From: DASUAS01 sp963720765
Lineage (GTDB): Bacteria; Actinomycetota; Acidimicrobiia; IMCC26256; DASPTH01
NCBI GenBank assembly: GCA_963720765.1
Contig: CAVRGS010000004.1
Location: forward strand, 62,001-126,000
Direction: 5' to 3'
DNA: 64,000 nt
A program made the position numbers and the translations under genes. Under the pieces are notes generated by a model. That model made no database searches. It saw only the letters and a program-made list of their open reading frames with translations, and was not told where the DNA came from. Shown here one piece after another: positions 28,419 to 37,530 of the stretch; position 1 is the first letter of the stretch, and every line of letters starts with the position of its first letter.

Positions 28419-28871
28419 TCAACGCAGGGGATCCAGCGCGGTGATGACCGCGTTGGCCTGCCGGCGGAGCTGCTCCACTGCGGCGTCGTGCGCGGGATCG
28501 AGCGCGGTGCGCTGGTCGACTGCGGCGTTGTAGTCGCCAAGGTTCCCGGCGAGACCGGCCGCGATCGCGGCGCGCACCGCCTCGAGGTCCTTCTGGTCGA
28601 GGTCGGCCAGTCCGGCGACCCCCGGTCCGAGCGCGACCAGTTGCTCGTGGACGCTGGCGACCACGTCGCGAGCGTGTTGCACGTTCTGCAATTCCTCGGA
28701 GGTGGCGGCGCGTCGCGTCGCGAGCTGCGTCTTCGCGTCGGCGAGGTCGTCGCGCGCGTCCTCGTGCTGCGAGATGCTCCACACCAAGAGCGCGATGCCG
28801 GCCAGCGCGAGCACCAGGGCGGCCCCGAAGGCCAGGCGACGACGGACTCGCGAGGAACGCGGGTCAGCCAC
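28419..28871 (-). CDS. Single-pass membrane protein with coiled coil
   Basis: A 150-residue protein: basic N-terminus, one membrane helix (LAFGAALVLALAGIALLVW), then a long helical region (HEDARDDLADAKTQLATRRA) and a further helix ending in ALDPLR. I recognise no family. The GTG at 28871 overlaps the end of the upstream gene by eight bases. That gene has the same build, so the pair may be relatives or partners. It is convergent with the deacetylase gene, six bases away. Confidence 0.6.
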   Translation of the reverse strand: MADPRSSRVRRRLAFGAALVLALAGIALLVWSISQHEDARDDLADAKTQLATRRAATSEELQNVQHARDVVASVHEQLVALGPGVAGLADLDQKDLEAVRAAIAAGLAGNLGDYNAAVDQRTALDPAHDAAVEQLRRQANAVITALDPLR

Positions 28872-29379
28872 TCGCCGCCTCCTGCACCCGAGCCAGCGCA
28901 GCGTGTGCCACGTCGGCCGCGGTTCGCACCGCCGCGGTCTTCGCCTCGAGGTCGGAGAGCGCGGCATCGCCCGCCGACTGGAACGCCCCGGCGAGATCGG
29001 TGTTCTGCGCGTCGTTGTACTGCGCGACGCCCTGGTTGGCGACGTCGACTGCGTGGTTGCTGGCGTCGACCTGGGCCTGCTCAGCCGCGAAGAGGGCCGC
29101 GAGCGCTTCGTCGGTCGAGCGCGCCTCGGTGCGCAGCAGGCGCAGCCGCCCTTGGGCATCGGCCTCGGCGGCGGTGAGGTCGCGCACCTGCTGGTGCACC
29201 GGGTCGGCACGCGCCTGCACGTCGTGGGTGTCGTGGCGCACCACCAGCGCCGCGCCCGCGGCTGCGAGCGCCACCACGAGCAGGATCACCGCGCCGACGA
29301 AGAGTGCGGTACCCGACCGCCTGTCGCGGTGCGACCGCCGTTCGCGGCGACCGGGCTCGGCAGGGAGGGTCCGGGTCAT
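28864..29379 (-). CDS. Single-pass membrane protein with coiled coil
   Basis: A 171-residue protein with a basic cytoplasmic start (RRERRSHRDRRSGT), one membrane helix (ALFVGAVILLVVALAAAGAA) and an Ala/Glu/Asp-rich helical domain presumably outside the membrane. The ATG at 29379 overlaps the tag stop (ATGA), so it is translationally coupled to tag. Its downstream neighbour has the same architecture. Function unknown; a role in cell-envelope assembly is only a guess. Confidence 0.6.
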   Translation of the reverse strand: MTRTLPAEPGRRERRSHRDRRSGTALFVGAVILLVVALAAAGAALVVRHDTHDVQARADPVHQQVRDLTAAEADAQGRLRLLRTEARSTDEALAALFAAEQAQVDASNHAVDVANQGVAQYNDAQNTDLAGAFQSAGDAALSDLEAKTAAVRTAADVAHAALARVQEAASG

Positions 29380-29942
29380 GCGCCGGTGTGCCGGAAGCAC
29401 GTCACGACGTGATCGTCGACCAGGCCTGCCGCTTGCATGAACGCGTACACGGTGGTCGGACCCACGAAGCGGAAGCCACGGCGCTTGAGGTCCTTGCTCA
29501 ACGCGGTCGAGACCGGCGTCGAGGAAGGGAGCTCACCGAGTTGCACCCAGGTGCCGACGATCGGAGCACCGTCGACGAACGACCACACGTAGGCGTCGAA
29601 GCTGTCGAGTTCGTCCTGCACCTCGAGGACGCGCCGCGCGTTGTTGATGGTCGACTCGACCTTGCCGCGATGGCGCACGATGCCCGCGTCGGCGAGGAGC
29701 CGCTCCACGTCGCGCTCGGTGAACCCGGCGACCGTCGCCGCGTCGAAGCCCGCGAACGCGGCGCGGTAGCCCTCGCGCTTGTCGAGGATGGTGCGCCAGC
29801 TGAGTCCGGCCTGCGCCCCTTCGAGGGTCAGGAGCTCGAACAGCGCGGCGTCGTCGTGCGTGGGCACGCCCCACTCGGTGTCGTGGTAGCCCACCATGAG
29901 CGGCTCGGTCCCCGCCCACTCGCAACGCTGTGGTTCGGGCAT
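29376..29942 (-). CDS. tag: DNA-3-methyladenine glycosylase I
   Basis: Tag removes 3-methyladenine from alkylated DNA. The 188-residue product has the family N-terminus CEWAGTEPLMVGYHDTEWGV, the aromatic base-binding and helix-hairpin segment AGLSWRTILDKREGY, and zinc-binding residues at Cys7 and near the C-terminus (VVTCFRHTG). It lies ten bases after dcd, and both serve DNA integrity, so they may form one unit with the two membrane-protein genes downstream. Confidence 0.93.
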   Translation of the reverse strand: MPEPQRCEWAGTEPLMVGYHDTEWGVPTHDDAALFELLTLEGAQAGLSWRTILDKREGYRAAFAGFDAATVAGFTERDVERLLADAGIVRHRGKVESTINNARRVLEVQDELDSFDAYVWSFVDGAPIVGTWVQLGELPSSTPVSTALSKDLKRRGFRFVGPTTVYAFMQAAGLVDDHVVTCFRHTGA

Positions 29943-29952
29943 CGCGCGCCGG

Positions 29953-30537
29953 CTACTCCCCGTCGGGCTCGGCCGCGCGGAAGTTCAGGTAGTAGCGGGA
30001 CGGCGTCGGGCCGCGCTGGCCCTGGTACTTGGAGCCGGTGGTCTGGCTCCCGTAGGGGTGCTCGGCCGCGGTGGTCATGCGCAGGAACGAGATCTGCCCG
30101 ATCTTCATGCCCGGATAGAGCGCGATCGGCAGGTTCGCGACGTTCGACAGCTCCAGCGTGAGGTGCCCGTCCCAACCGGCGTCGACGAAGCCCGCGGTGC
30201 TGTGGATGAGCAGGCCGAGGCGGCCCAACGAGCTCTTTCCTTCGAGCCTGGCCACGAGGTCGTCGGGCAGCGCGACGCGCTCGAGCGTGGAGCCGAGGAC
30301 GAACTCCCCGGGGTGGAGGATGAACGCGCCTTCGTCGTTCACCTCGACCAGCTCGGTGAGGTCTTCCTGATGCTGCTTCGGGTCGATGTACGGCGTGGTG
30401 TCGTTGCGGAAGACGCGGAAGTAGCGGTCGACGTGCAGGTCGACCGACGACGGCTGCACCGCGTCCTCGCTCAGCGGGTCGATGATGATGCGACCGGCTG
30501 CGAGCTCTTCCCGGATGGTGACGTCCGACAGGATCAC
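29953..30537 (-). CDS. dcd: dCTP deaminase (possibly dUMP-forming)
   Basis: A 194-residue trimeric dCTP deaminase-dUTPase family protein: DPLSEDAVQPSSVDLHVD, the nucleotide-binding RLEGKSSLGRLGLLIHSTAG, and catalytic-region AGWDGHLTLELSN with the conserved Glu. In many actinobacteria the enzyme also cleaves the triphosphate to give dUMP; I cannot decide this from sequence alone. Start at ATG 30537. tag follows after ten bases. Confidence 0.93.
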   Translation of the reverse strand: MILSDVTIREELAAGRIIIDPLSEDAVQPSSVDLHVDRYFRVFRNDTTPYIDPKQHQEDLTELVEVNDEGAFILHPGEFVLGSTLERVALPDDLVARLEGKSSLGRLGLLIHSTAGFVDAGWDGHLTLELSNVANLPIALYPGMKIGQISFLRMTTAAEHPYGSQTTGSKYQGQRGPTPSRYYLNFRAAEPDGE

Positions 30538-30576
30538 GGCGGGGAGCCTATTTGAGCGCGCCCGCGTCGGGCAGTG

Positions 30577-31323
30577 TCAGTCGTCGCCGCCGAGGTTGAG
30601 CGAGAAGCCCTTGCCGGAGCCGCCGTCACCGTCGCCGCTGGGGAGGTACGGCGCGAGCGCGGCCGCGAGGTTCGGCAGCGGCAGCGTCTGCAACCAGACC
30701 TTGCCGGGACCGGTCAGCTTGGCGAGGAAGAGCGCGTCGGCGCCGAAGAGGATGTTCTTGATCCCCTTGATGCGCTCGAGCTCGAACGCCATGCCGGCCT
30801 CGAACATCCCGACGTGGCCCGGATGCACCATGATCTCCTGGCCCGGCGCGAGGTCGTAGTCGACGACCTCGCCGTCGAGCTCGATCCACGCCGGTCCGTT
30901 GCCGGACACCTTCTGCAGGATGAACCCGGCGCCGCCGAAGAGACCGGCACTGAACTTCTGCTGGAACCCGATCTCGAGGCTCACGCCGGGCAGGCCGCAC
31001 AGGTAGCCGCCGCGGTGGACCATGTAGCTCTGGGTGTCCGACACCTCGATGGGGAGGATCTGGCCCGGCACCTTCGTCGCGAACGCCACCATGCCCGAGC
31101 CGCCGGTGGCGGTGTACTCGGTCATGAAGAAGCTGCCGCCGGCGACCGCCCGCTTCACCGCGCCGAACATGCCCTTGGCCCCGGCCTTGCCGCTGGCCGC
31201 CGTGTGCAGGTCGATGGGACCTGTCATCCACGAGAGCTCGCCGCCCTCGGCCACGACCGACTCGCCCGCCTCGAGCTGCATCTCGAGCACGGGCATCGTG
31301 GTCCCGATCACCTTGTGGTCCAT
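30577..31323 (-). CDS. AIM24 / TIGR00266 family protein
   Basis: A 248-residue beta-rich protein with the pattern of the TIGR00266/AIM24 family: VLEMQLEAGESVVAEGGELS at the start, then glycine-rich strands (GGSFFMTEYTA, GQILPIEV, GLPGVSLEIGFQQKFSAGLFG, GLPG-like turns). The family is common in actinobacteria and has no settled function; the yeast relative is mitochondrial. The tail is Gly/Asp-rich (SGDGDGGSGKGFSLNLGG). It ends just before dcd. Confidence 0.85.
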   Translation of the reverse strand: MDHKVIGTTMPVLEMQLEAGESVVAEGGELSWMTGPIDLHTAASGKAGAKGMFGAVKRAVAGGSFFMTEYTATGGSGMVAFATKVPGQILPIEVSDTQSYMVHRGGYLCGLPGVSLEIGFQQKFSAGLFGGAGFILQKVSGNGPAWIELDGEVVDYDLAPGQEIMVHPGHVGMFEAGMAFELERIKGIKNILFGADALFLAKLTGPGKVWLQTLPLPNLAAALAPYLPSGDGDGGSGKGFSLNLGGDD

Positions 31324-31324
31324 C

Positions 31325-32194
31325 TCAGTCTCCTGCCGTGAAGAACGGGCGTCCGCCGTCCACGGTGCATCGGCGCATCACGCGGTGCGCTGGATAGTGA
31401 TCTGACAGCGCGCGGTGGTTGGTGCTCGCCTCGTCCCACACCGCGACGTCGCCTGCGGTCCAGTGCCAACGCACCGCGAAATTCGGGTCCTCGGCGTGGC
31501 GCTGGAGGAAACCGAGGAGGGCGTCGCTCTCGTCGCGGTGCATGCCGACGATCTGGTCCATGAAGCGCCCGGAGAGGAACAGCGCGCGCCGACCCGTGAC
31601 GGGATGCGTGCGCACCAGCGGATGCTCGACCGGCGGGAACTCGGCCATGATCCGTTGCGCCATCTCCTCGCCGGCGTTGCGCGACACGCGCTCGTGGAAG
31701 TCGGCCCCGGAGTGGTGGCGCACCGTGAGCTGACAGCAGAGCTCCTGCATCACCGGCGACAGCGCGTCGTACGCGGCGAACAGGCTCGCCCACATCGTGT
31801 CGCCACCCTGCGCGGGGATCACCTGGGCGTTGAGCACCGCGTACGCGGGCGGCTCGGCGATCCAGGTGACGTCGGTGTGCCAGCCGTCGGCATCGGGCGG
31901 GCTGTCGGCGGTGTCCTCGATGGTCGACGACATCGCGGTGCTGCCGAACATCTTGGCGAGCGGGTACTGCCCGACCGGCCCGAACGTCGCGGCGAACGCG
32001 AGCTGCTCGTCCTCGGTGAGGTCCTGGTCGTGGAAGAAGAGCACCGAGTGCTCGTGCAACGCGTCACGCACGAGCTGCGCGGTGGCGTCGTCGAGCGGCT
32101 CGTGCAGGTCGACGCCGTCGACGACGGCGCCGATCGCACCGGTGACCGGCGTGACGCTGGGTGTGAGGGAGGTGGTGGCTACAGACGGGGCCAT
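31325..32194 (-). CDS. TauD/TfdA-family 2-oxoglutarate dioxygenase
   Basis: A 289-residue Fe(II)/2-oxoglutarate dioxygenase. WHTDVTW carries the HxD metal ligands and WDEASTNHRALSD the distal His, followed by an Arg-rich 2-oxoglutarate site (RVMRRCT). GAVVDGVDLHEPLDD and SVLFFHDQDLTEDEQ are typical of the TauD family. Relatives act on taurine, phenoxyacetates or other acids; the substrate here is unknown. The ATG at 32194 overlaps the end of the enoyl-CoA hydratase gene by 16 bases. Probably part of the operon that starts at 36517. Confidence 0.85.
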   Translation of the reverse strand: MAPSVATTSLTPSVTPVTGAIGAVVDGVDLHEPLDDATAQLVRDALHEHSVLFFHDQDLTEDEQLAFAATFGPVGQYPLAKMFGSTAMSSTIEDTADSPPDADGWHTDVTWIAEPPAYAVLNAQVIPAQGGDTMWASLFAAYDALSPVMQELCCQLTVRHHSGADFHERVSRNAGEEMAQRIMAEFPPVEHPLVRTHPVTGRRALFLSGRFMDQIVGMHRDESDALLGFLQRHAEDPNFAVRWHWTAGDVAVWDEASTNHRALSDHYPAHRVMRRCTVDGGRPFFTAGD

Positions 32195-32973
32195 ACGGCG
32201 GCTCGTTTCTCGACGAAGGCCCCCATGCCTTCGGTGATCTCGGCGGAGAGCCCGGGGACCATGAACAGGGACACGTCGCCCGGCCGGAGCTGGGCGTTGA
32301 GGTCGCGCTTGACCGTCGCGCGTGCGAGGGGACCGGTGCTGCTGATCTGCTCGAGGATCCAGTCGGTGCGGGTGTCGAGCTCGTCGTGGGGCACGACCTC
32401 GCCGACCAGGCCCATGGCACCCGCAGCGTGCGCGTCGATCTCGGCCGCGGTGAAGAAGAGGTAGCGCGCTCTCGCCAACCCGACGACGTCGACGAGGCGC
32501 GCCGACATGTGCGGGTCGGGCAGACCGCGCAGCAGCTCGGGCACGCGGAAGCGGGCGCGGTCGGACGCGATGGTCACGTCGCAGTGCATGGCGAGGTCGA
32601 GCCCGCCGGCGATGCACGCCCCGTTGATCTTCGCCACCCAGAGCTTGCGGCACCGCTCGATGTGACGGAACGGGAAGTGGTCGGTGCCGTCCCACTCCGC
32701 CGCGAGCCCCTCGGGATCTTCCGCGTAGCCAGCGAGGTCGCCGCCCGCGCCGAACCAGTCGCCCGTCCCGGTGAGGCACACCGAGTCGAGCTCGGGCTGG
32801 CGGTCGGCCCAGATCGCGGCGCGCTTGATGCCGCGGTACATGTCCTGGGTGAACGCGTTGCGCTTCTCGACCCGGTCGACCCGCAGGTGCAACGTCCTGC
32901 CCGAGACGTGCGTGACGAGGTACGTGCTCCCCAGGTCGGGGGCTTCGACTTCGGGCGCCTCACGATCGCTCAC
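32179..32973 (-). CDS. Enoyl-CoA hydratase/isomerase family protein
   Basis: A 264-residue crotonase-fold protein: VDRVEKRNAFTQDMY at the start, the oxyanion segments FGAGGDLAGYAEDPEG and INGACIAGGLDLAMHCDVTI. The catalytic Glu usual in the ELLRGLPDP region is partly kept (VPELLRGLP), so hydratase activity is possible but not certain. The GTG at 32973 overlaps the amidohydrolase stop (GTGA). Context suggests it hydrates a CoA thioester made by the CaiB-type transferases upstream. Confidence 0.85.
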   Translation of the reverse strand: MSDREAPEVEAPDLGSTYLVTHVSGRTLHLRVDRVEKRNAFTQDMYRGIKRAAIWADRQPELDSVCLTGTGDWFGAGGDLAGYAEDPEGLAAEWDGTDHFPFRHIERCRKLWVAKINGACIAGGLDLAMHCDVTIASDRARFRVPELLRGLPDPHMSARLVDVVGLARARYLFFTAAEIDAHAAGAMGLVGEVVPHDELDTRTDWILEQISSTGPLARATVKRDLNAQLRPGDVSLFMVPGLSAEITEGMGAFVEKRAAVWPRL

Positions 32974-34154
32974 TTGACGCCGTAGACCCCGGCTGCGTTG
33001 TCGTGCAGCACCTTGCGCACGACGTCGTCGCCAAGACCACCGAGCAGCTCCTGCGCGTAGTCGCGCGGGCGCTGGCCCGGCGTGCGCGGCCCGGGGTGCT
33101 GGCACGTGGGGTGCGGGTAGTCGCTCTCGAACAGGATGTTGTCCGGGTACTGGGCGATCGCGTCGAGCGCGCCCTGGCGCTCGAACCAGAAGCAGCCGTA
33201 GATCTGCCGCCGGAAGTACTCACTCGGCAGGAGGTCGTACTCCGGGTGCTCGTCGCGGACGCCGCCGTTGCGCCACTGCCAGTCGAACGTCTCCATCGCG
33301 GCAGGGAGCCATCCCACCCCCGACTCGACCGACACGAACTGCAGGTCGGGGAACCGGTGACACACGCCGCCGAAGATGAGGTCGGCGATGCAGCGCATGT
33401 TGTCCATGAAGATCATCGACGAGACCTTGGCGAAGTTCGTCATCCACCCCATGCCGGCCTCGTCGGCGAACAGCGTGCCCATGGAGCCGCCTCCGACGTG
33501 GAAGCTCACCGAGATGCCGGCCTCCTGCGCGGCAGCCCACACCGGGTCCCAGTGCGGATGCGCGAGCGGGGGCTGCTCGTAGGCGTTGGGTTGGTTGCAG
33601 AAGTTCACGGCGCGGTGGCCGAGCTCGATGCCGCGCCGCAGCTCGCTGATCGCGAGGTCGACGTCCCAGAACGGGATCGCGGTCACCGCGAGCAACCGGT
33701 CGGGGTCGGCACTGCACCAGTCGTGCAGGAAGTCGTTGTACGCGCGCACGCACTGAGCGACCAGCTCGCGGTCGCCGAGACGGAGGAAGTAGCCGTTCCC
33801 GAACCCGCCGACGTTCGGATACAGCACCTGCGCGCGGATGCCCTCGCGGTCGAGGAACTCGAGGCGTGCATCGGCGTCGTACATCGCGTCGGGGATGTCG
33901 TCGAACGTCTTCGGGATCGACACCGGCATGACGCCGTCGAAGCCGGCCATGGAGTAGTAGCCGGGATGGCCGAGTCGTTCCCCGGCGGCCATCCACACGT
34001 CGTTCCCGTCGATGCGCTCGATGTGCGGCACCGCGTCGTGCATCGACGACGGCACGCGCGCGGTCCACGTGTCGGGCGGCTCGGTGAGGTGCGTGTCGAC
34101 GTCGATGACGGCAACGCGGTCGAACAGATCGTTGGCGGGGGCAGCAGTGCTCAT
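32970..34154 (-). CDS. Amidohydrolase family protein (ACMSD-like)
   Basis: A 394-residue TIM-barrel metal-dependent hydrolase of the PF04909 type. VIDVDTHLTEPPDTW takes the place of the usual HxH start. FCNQPNAYEQPPLAHPHWDP, a VSFHVGGGSMG segment with a metal-ligand His and FESDYPHPTCQHP with the catalytic Asp are visible. Family members decarboxylate or hydrolyse ring-derived acids; many in actinobacteria are unassigned. The ATG at 34154 lies just upstream of the neighbour's stop. A second, similar gene lies at 42236. Confidence 0.85.
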   Translation of the reverse strand: MSTAAPANDLFDRVAVIDVDTHLTEPPDTWTARVPSSMHDAVPHIERIDGNDVWMAAGERLGHPGYYSMAGFDGVMPVSIPKTFDDIPDAMYDADARLEFLDREGIRAQVLYPNVGGFGNGYFLRLGDRELVAQCVRAYNDFLHDWCSADPDRLLAVTAIPFWDVDLAISELRRGIELGHRAVNFCNQPNAYEQPPLAHPHWDPVWAAAQEAGISVSFHVGGGSMGTLFADEAGMGWMTNFAKVSSMIFMDNMRCIADLIFGGVCHRFPDLQFVSVESGVGWLPAAMETFDWQWRNGGVRDEHPEYDLLPSEYFRRQIYGCFWFERQGALDAIAQYPDNILFESDYPHPTCQHPGPRTPGQRPRDYAQELLGGLGDDVVRKVLHDNAAGVYGVK

Positions 34155-34158
34155 GTGG

Positions 34159-36517
34159 TCACAGTCCCAGGGGAATCGTGCCGATCTGGTCGTCGGCTTC
34201 GAGGGCGGCGATCTCCTCTGCGGAGAGGCCGAGGTCGGTGAGGATCTCGCGGTTGTGCTGGCCGAGCATCGGCGACGCGGTGTGCAGCCACCGGTCGACG
34301 CTGGCGTAGCGAAACGGCAGCGACGGATGCGCCTGCACGCCGATGATCGGGTGCTCGAGGTCCTCGTGGTACTCGCGGGCCACGAACTGGGGGTGCTGCG
34401 ACGCGAGCCGGCCGTCGTAGACCGGCGCCGCAGGGATGCCGGCGCCGAGGAGCAGGTCGAGGGCCTTGTCGAGGTCGATGTCGGCCGCCCACGCGCCGAG
34501 CTTCTCGTCGAGCAGGTCGTGCGCGGCGCGCCGACCGGCATGGGTGGCGAGCGACGGATCGGTGGCCCAGTCCGGGCGACCGAGTGCGTCGACCAGCGCC
34601 GCCCACTGGTCGTCGGTGGCCACCGAGAGCACCAGCCAGCGCTCCGGTGTGTCGGTCGCGTAGATGCCCTGCGGCGCGGCCCACGGGCTGCGGCTGCCCT
34701 CGCGGGAGAGCGAGTTGCCGTACGCGGTCCACTCGACGATGAGCTCGGCCGAGATGTTGAGCGCGGCTTCGAACATGGTCGATTCGACCAGCGAGCCCAC
34801 GCCGGTGCGGTCGCGCACCTCGAGTGCCACCAGCGCGCCCACGACCGCATGCATGCCGCCGTTGGGATCGCACGGCCCGCGCTGGATGCGCGGCTGGTCG
34901 TCGACGTGACCGGTGAGCCAGGCGAGCCCGGTGACCTGCTCCATGGTCTGCGCGAACCCGGGACGGTCGCGCCATGGACCGTCGAGCCCGAACGCCGGCA
35001 TGCGCACCATCACCGCGCGCGGGTTCGTGGCGTGCACGACGTCCCAGCCGAGGTCGAACTGCTCGATCACGCGCGGCGTGTAGTTCTCGACGACCATGTC
35101 GCACTGCTCGATCAGGCGCAGCGCGAGCGCGCGGCCCTCGGGACGCGCGAGGTCGAGGGTGAGGTCGCGCTTGTTGGTGTTCGAGACGTGGAAGAGCGCG
35201 CTCGTAGTCCCACCAGTTGTCCTTGGTGGGTGGCACGCCGCTGGTGAAGCGCATGCCGTCGGGCCGGGTGATCGACTCCACGTGGATCACGTCGGCACCG
35301 AGCGCGGCGAGCATGGCCGCCGCCGACGGACCGGCCCACCACGCGGTGAGGTCGAGCACCTTCACGCCGTGCAGCGGCAACGTGCGTTCGCTCGTCGCGC
35401 CAGCCTTGGGCGGTCGGGCGACGATCGTCCCCGTGTGCTCACCGAGGCGCGGCGCAGGGCTCGGCGGCGGCGCGCCCTCGCCGTCGATCCGCCACGACCG
35501 CGTGGGGACGCGGAACGTGCCGGTGGGATCGTCGATGATCGACCCCCGCGCCTTCGCCTGCTCGAACTCGACGACGGCGGGGCCGTCGTTCACCGGCGCC
35601 ACCGGGATCCGCAGCTCGGCCGCCAGCGCGACCACCTCGGCGGTGGTGTGCTTCGGCGTGAAGTCGCGGATGATCCCGTTCCACTCGTCCCAGTTGACGA
35701 CCCGGTTGGCGATCGACGCCCAGTAGCCGTCCTCGATGAGGTCGGGACGGCCGATCATCAACAGGAAGCTGTCGAACTGGGTGCGGGTGTTGGTGTTGAA
35801 CCCCACGTAGCCGTCGGACGTCGGCTCGATCGACGGGGTCTCGAAGCTACGCGCGGGCGCGCCCGGGTTGGGTCGCCCGCGCAGCGAGTCCATGAGATCG
35901 GCGGCGGTGGTGCCGGTCGTGTTCGCGACCTCGGCGATCGAGAGGTCGATCAGCTCGCCGGGGCCACCGTGGCGCACGACGCGGTGCGCGGCGAGGGCGG
36001 CCACCGCGGCGTAGAGGCCGCTCACCCACTCCATCGTGCGGCCGCCCATCTGCACGGGCGGGCGGTCGGGGCGACCGCGCGTCGAGAGCGCGCCACTCTC
36101 GGCCTGCAGCGTGATCTCGGTCGCGGGACGATCGGCGTAGGGACCCTCGAGACCGTAGGGGGTGATGGCCACGACGACGAGGTGCGGGAAGCGCGCGTGC
36201 AACGCGGCGGGGCCCGGTACCAGGCCCTGTGCGTCGGTGATGAGGATGTCCGCGCCGGCGAGGAGGTCGGCGATCTCGTCCAGTTCCGTGGCCACGATCG
36301 ACTGGTGACCGAAGTGCAGGAACTGGAAGAGCGCGCCGTCGCTTCGGTCCGGCGCGCCGTCCCAGTAGTGCTGGTTGGTCCAGCGCCGCAACGGGTCACC
36401 CTCGGGCGACTCGACCTTGATCACCTCGGCGCCGGCGCCAGTCAGGAGCTTGGCGCAGTATCCCCCCGAGATGCCCGACGAGCAGTCGACCACCTGCAGA
36501 TCCGTGAGCAGATCCAT
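34159..36517 (-). pseudogene. Tandem CaiB/BaiF-type CoA-transferase, frame-disrupted
   Basis: Two family III CoA-transferase units in one gene: MDLLTDLQVVDCSSGISGGY starts the first and LHGVKVLDLTAWWAGPSAAA the second. Near 35203 the frame breaks inside NWWDY; dropping one G restores a neighbouring frame that continues to PLGL at 34159. The repaired length, 785 residues, equals that of the intact tandem gene at 37527, which supports a single-base error or a very recent mutation. Such enzymes move CoA between carboxylic acids through a mixed anhydride on Asp; the conserved Asp region is in the second unit. It heads the minus-strand operon. Confidence 0.8.
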
Positions 36518-36578
36518 GGGGCCAAGGTAACCCGTCCTGTGCGCGAGCGGGCCGGAGCGACCACGGGGACGGTCCCGA

Positions 36579-36584
36579 TAGCGT
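36579..36584 (+). promoter_or_regulatory. Candidate -10 element for the nitronate monooxygenase-like gene
   Basis: TAGCGT ends seven bases before the ATG at 36592, with no Shine-Dalgarno sequence; consistent with leaderless transcription. The spacer is shared with the divergent CoA-transferase gene at 36517. Confidence 0.4.
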
Positions 36585-36591
36585 GAGCCCG

Positions 36592-37530
36592 ATGCTGAAC
36601 CGAGTCACCCAGTTGCTGGGCGTGGAGCACCCGATCGTCCAGGCGCCGATGGGCTACATCGCGCGGGCGCAACTGGCCTCCGCGGTCTCGAACGCGGGCG
36701 CACTCGGGATCATCGAGACGTCGTCGGGTCGACTCGAGGAGGTGCGCGACGAGATCGCCAAGATGCGCGACCTCACCGACAGGCCTTTCGGCGTGAACAT
36801 CGCGCAGGCGTTCGTGCGCGACCCCGCCATCGTCGAGTTCGTGCACGACCAGGGGGTGCGGTTCGCCACCACGTCGGCCGGCGATCCGCACCGTTTCACC
36901 GACGCGTTGCACGAGGCGGGGATCACGGTGTTCCACGTGGTCCCGAACCTGCACGCGGCACTGAAGGCAATCGACGCGGGCGTCGACGGCATCGTCGCCG
37001 AGGGCGGCGAGGGCGGTGGGTTCAAGAACCAGCGCGACGTCGCCTCGATGGTGCTGCTGCCGCTCGTGTGCTCGCAGGTCGACGTCCCGGTCATCGCGGC
37101 CGGTGGCATCTGTGACGGCCGCAGCATGGCCGCGGCGTTCGCGCTCGGCGCCGAGGGCGTGCAGATGGGGACGCGCATGGTGTCGGCCGCGGAGTCGCCG
37201 GTGCACGACAACTACAAGGGTCTCATCGTCGAGTCGGCCGAGACCGGCACCGTCATGCTCAACCGGTTCCACAAACCAGGCTTCCGCGTGCTGGCGACGC
37301 CGTACAGCGAGGCGCGCGAGCAGACCACCGATCAGATCCCCATGGCGCCGCTCGACGGCCTGCTCTCGCTCTACTTCGACGGCGACCTCGACGCGGCGTT
37401 CGCGTTCGGCGGCCAGGTGGCCGGGCGGATCGATGCCGTCCGACCGGTCAAGGAGATCATCGAGCAGACGATCGAGGAGTTCCACGACACCGTGCGCGCG
37501 CTCGCGGCGGAGTACGCGGCGCCGGCATGA
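36592..37530 (+). CDS. Nitronate monooxygenase-like flavoprotein
   Basis: A 312-residue FMN-dependent TIM-barrel of the 2-nitropropane dioxygenase type: LLGVEHPIVQAPMGYIARAQ, VDGIVAEGGEGGGFK and VIAAGGICDGRSMAAAFALG (phosphate-binding), GAEGVQMGTRMV. Bona fide family members oxidise nitronates; others are enoyl reductases or unknown. Overlap with the next gene (ATGA at 37527-37530) and the divergent promoter with the catabolic operon argue for a role in the same pathway. An in-frame GTG at 36583 is less likely as the start. Confidence 0.85.
   Translation: MLNRVTQLLGVEHPIVQAPMGYIARAQLASAVSNAGALGIIETSSGRLEEVRDEIAKMRDLTDRPFGVNIAQAFVRDPAIVEFVHDQGVRFATTSAGDPHRFTDALHEAGITVFHVVPNLHAALKAIDAGVDGIVAEGGEGGGFKNQRDVASMVLLPLVCSQVDVPVIAAGGICDGRSMAAAFALGAEGVQMGTRMVSAAESPVHDNYKGLIVESAETGTVMLNRFHKPGFRVLATPYSEAREQTTDQIPMAPLDGLLSLYFDGDLDAAFAFGGQVAGRIDAVRPVKEIIEQTIEEFHDTVRALAAEYAAPA

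Noticed and set aside
29303..29360. Possible mobile element repeat similar to 19421-19440
   Set aside because: Only short GC-rich similarity (GTTCGCGG.GACCGGGCTCGG-like); not above chance at this base composition.
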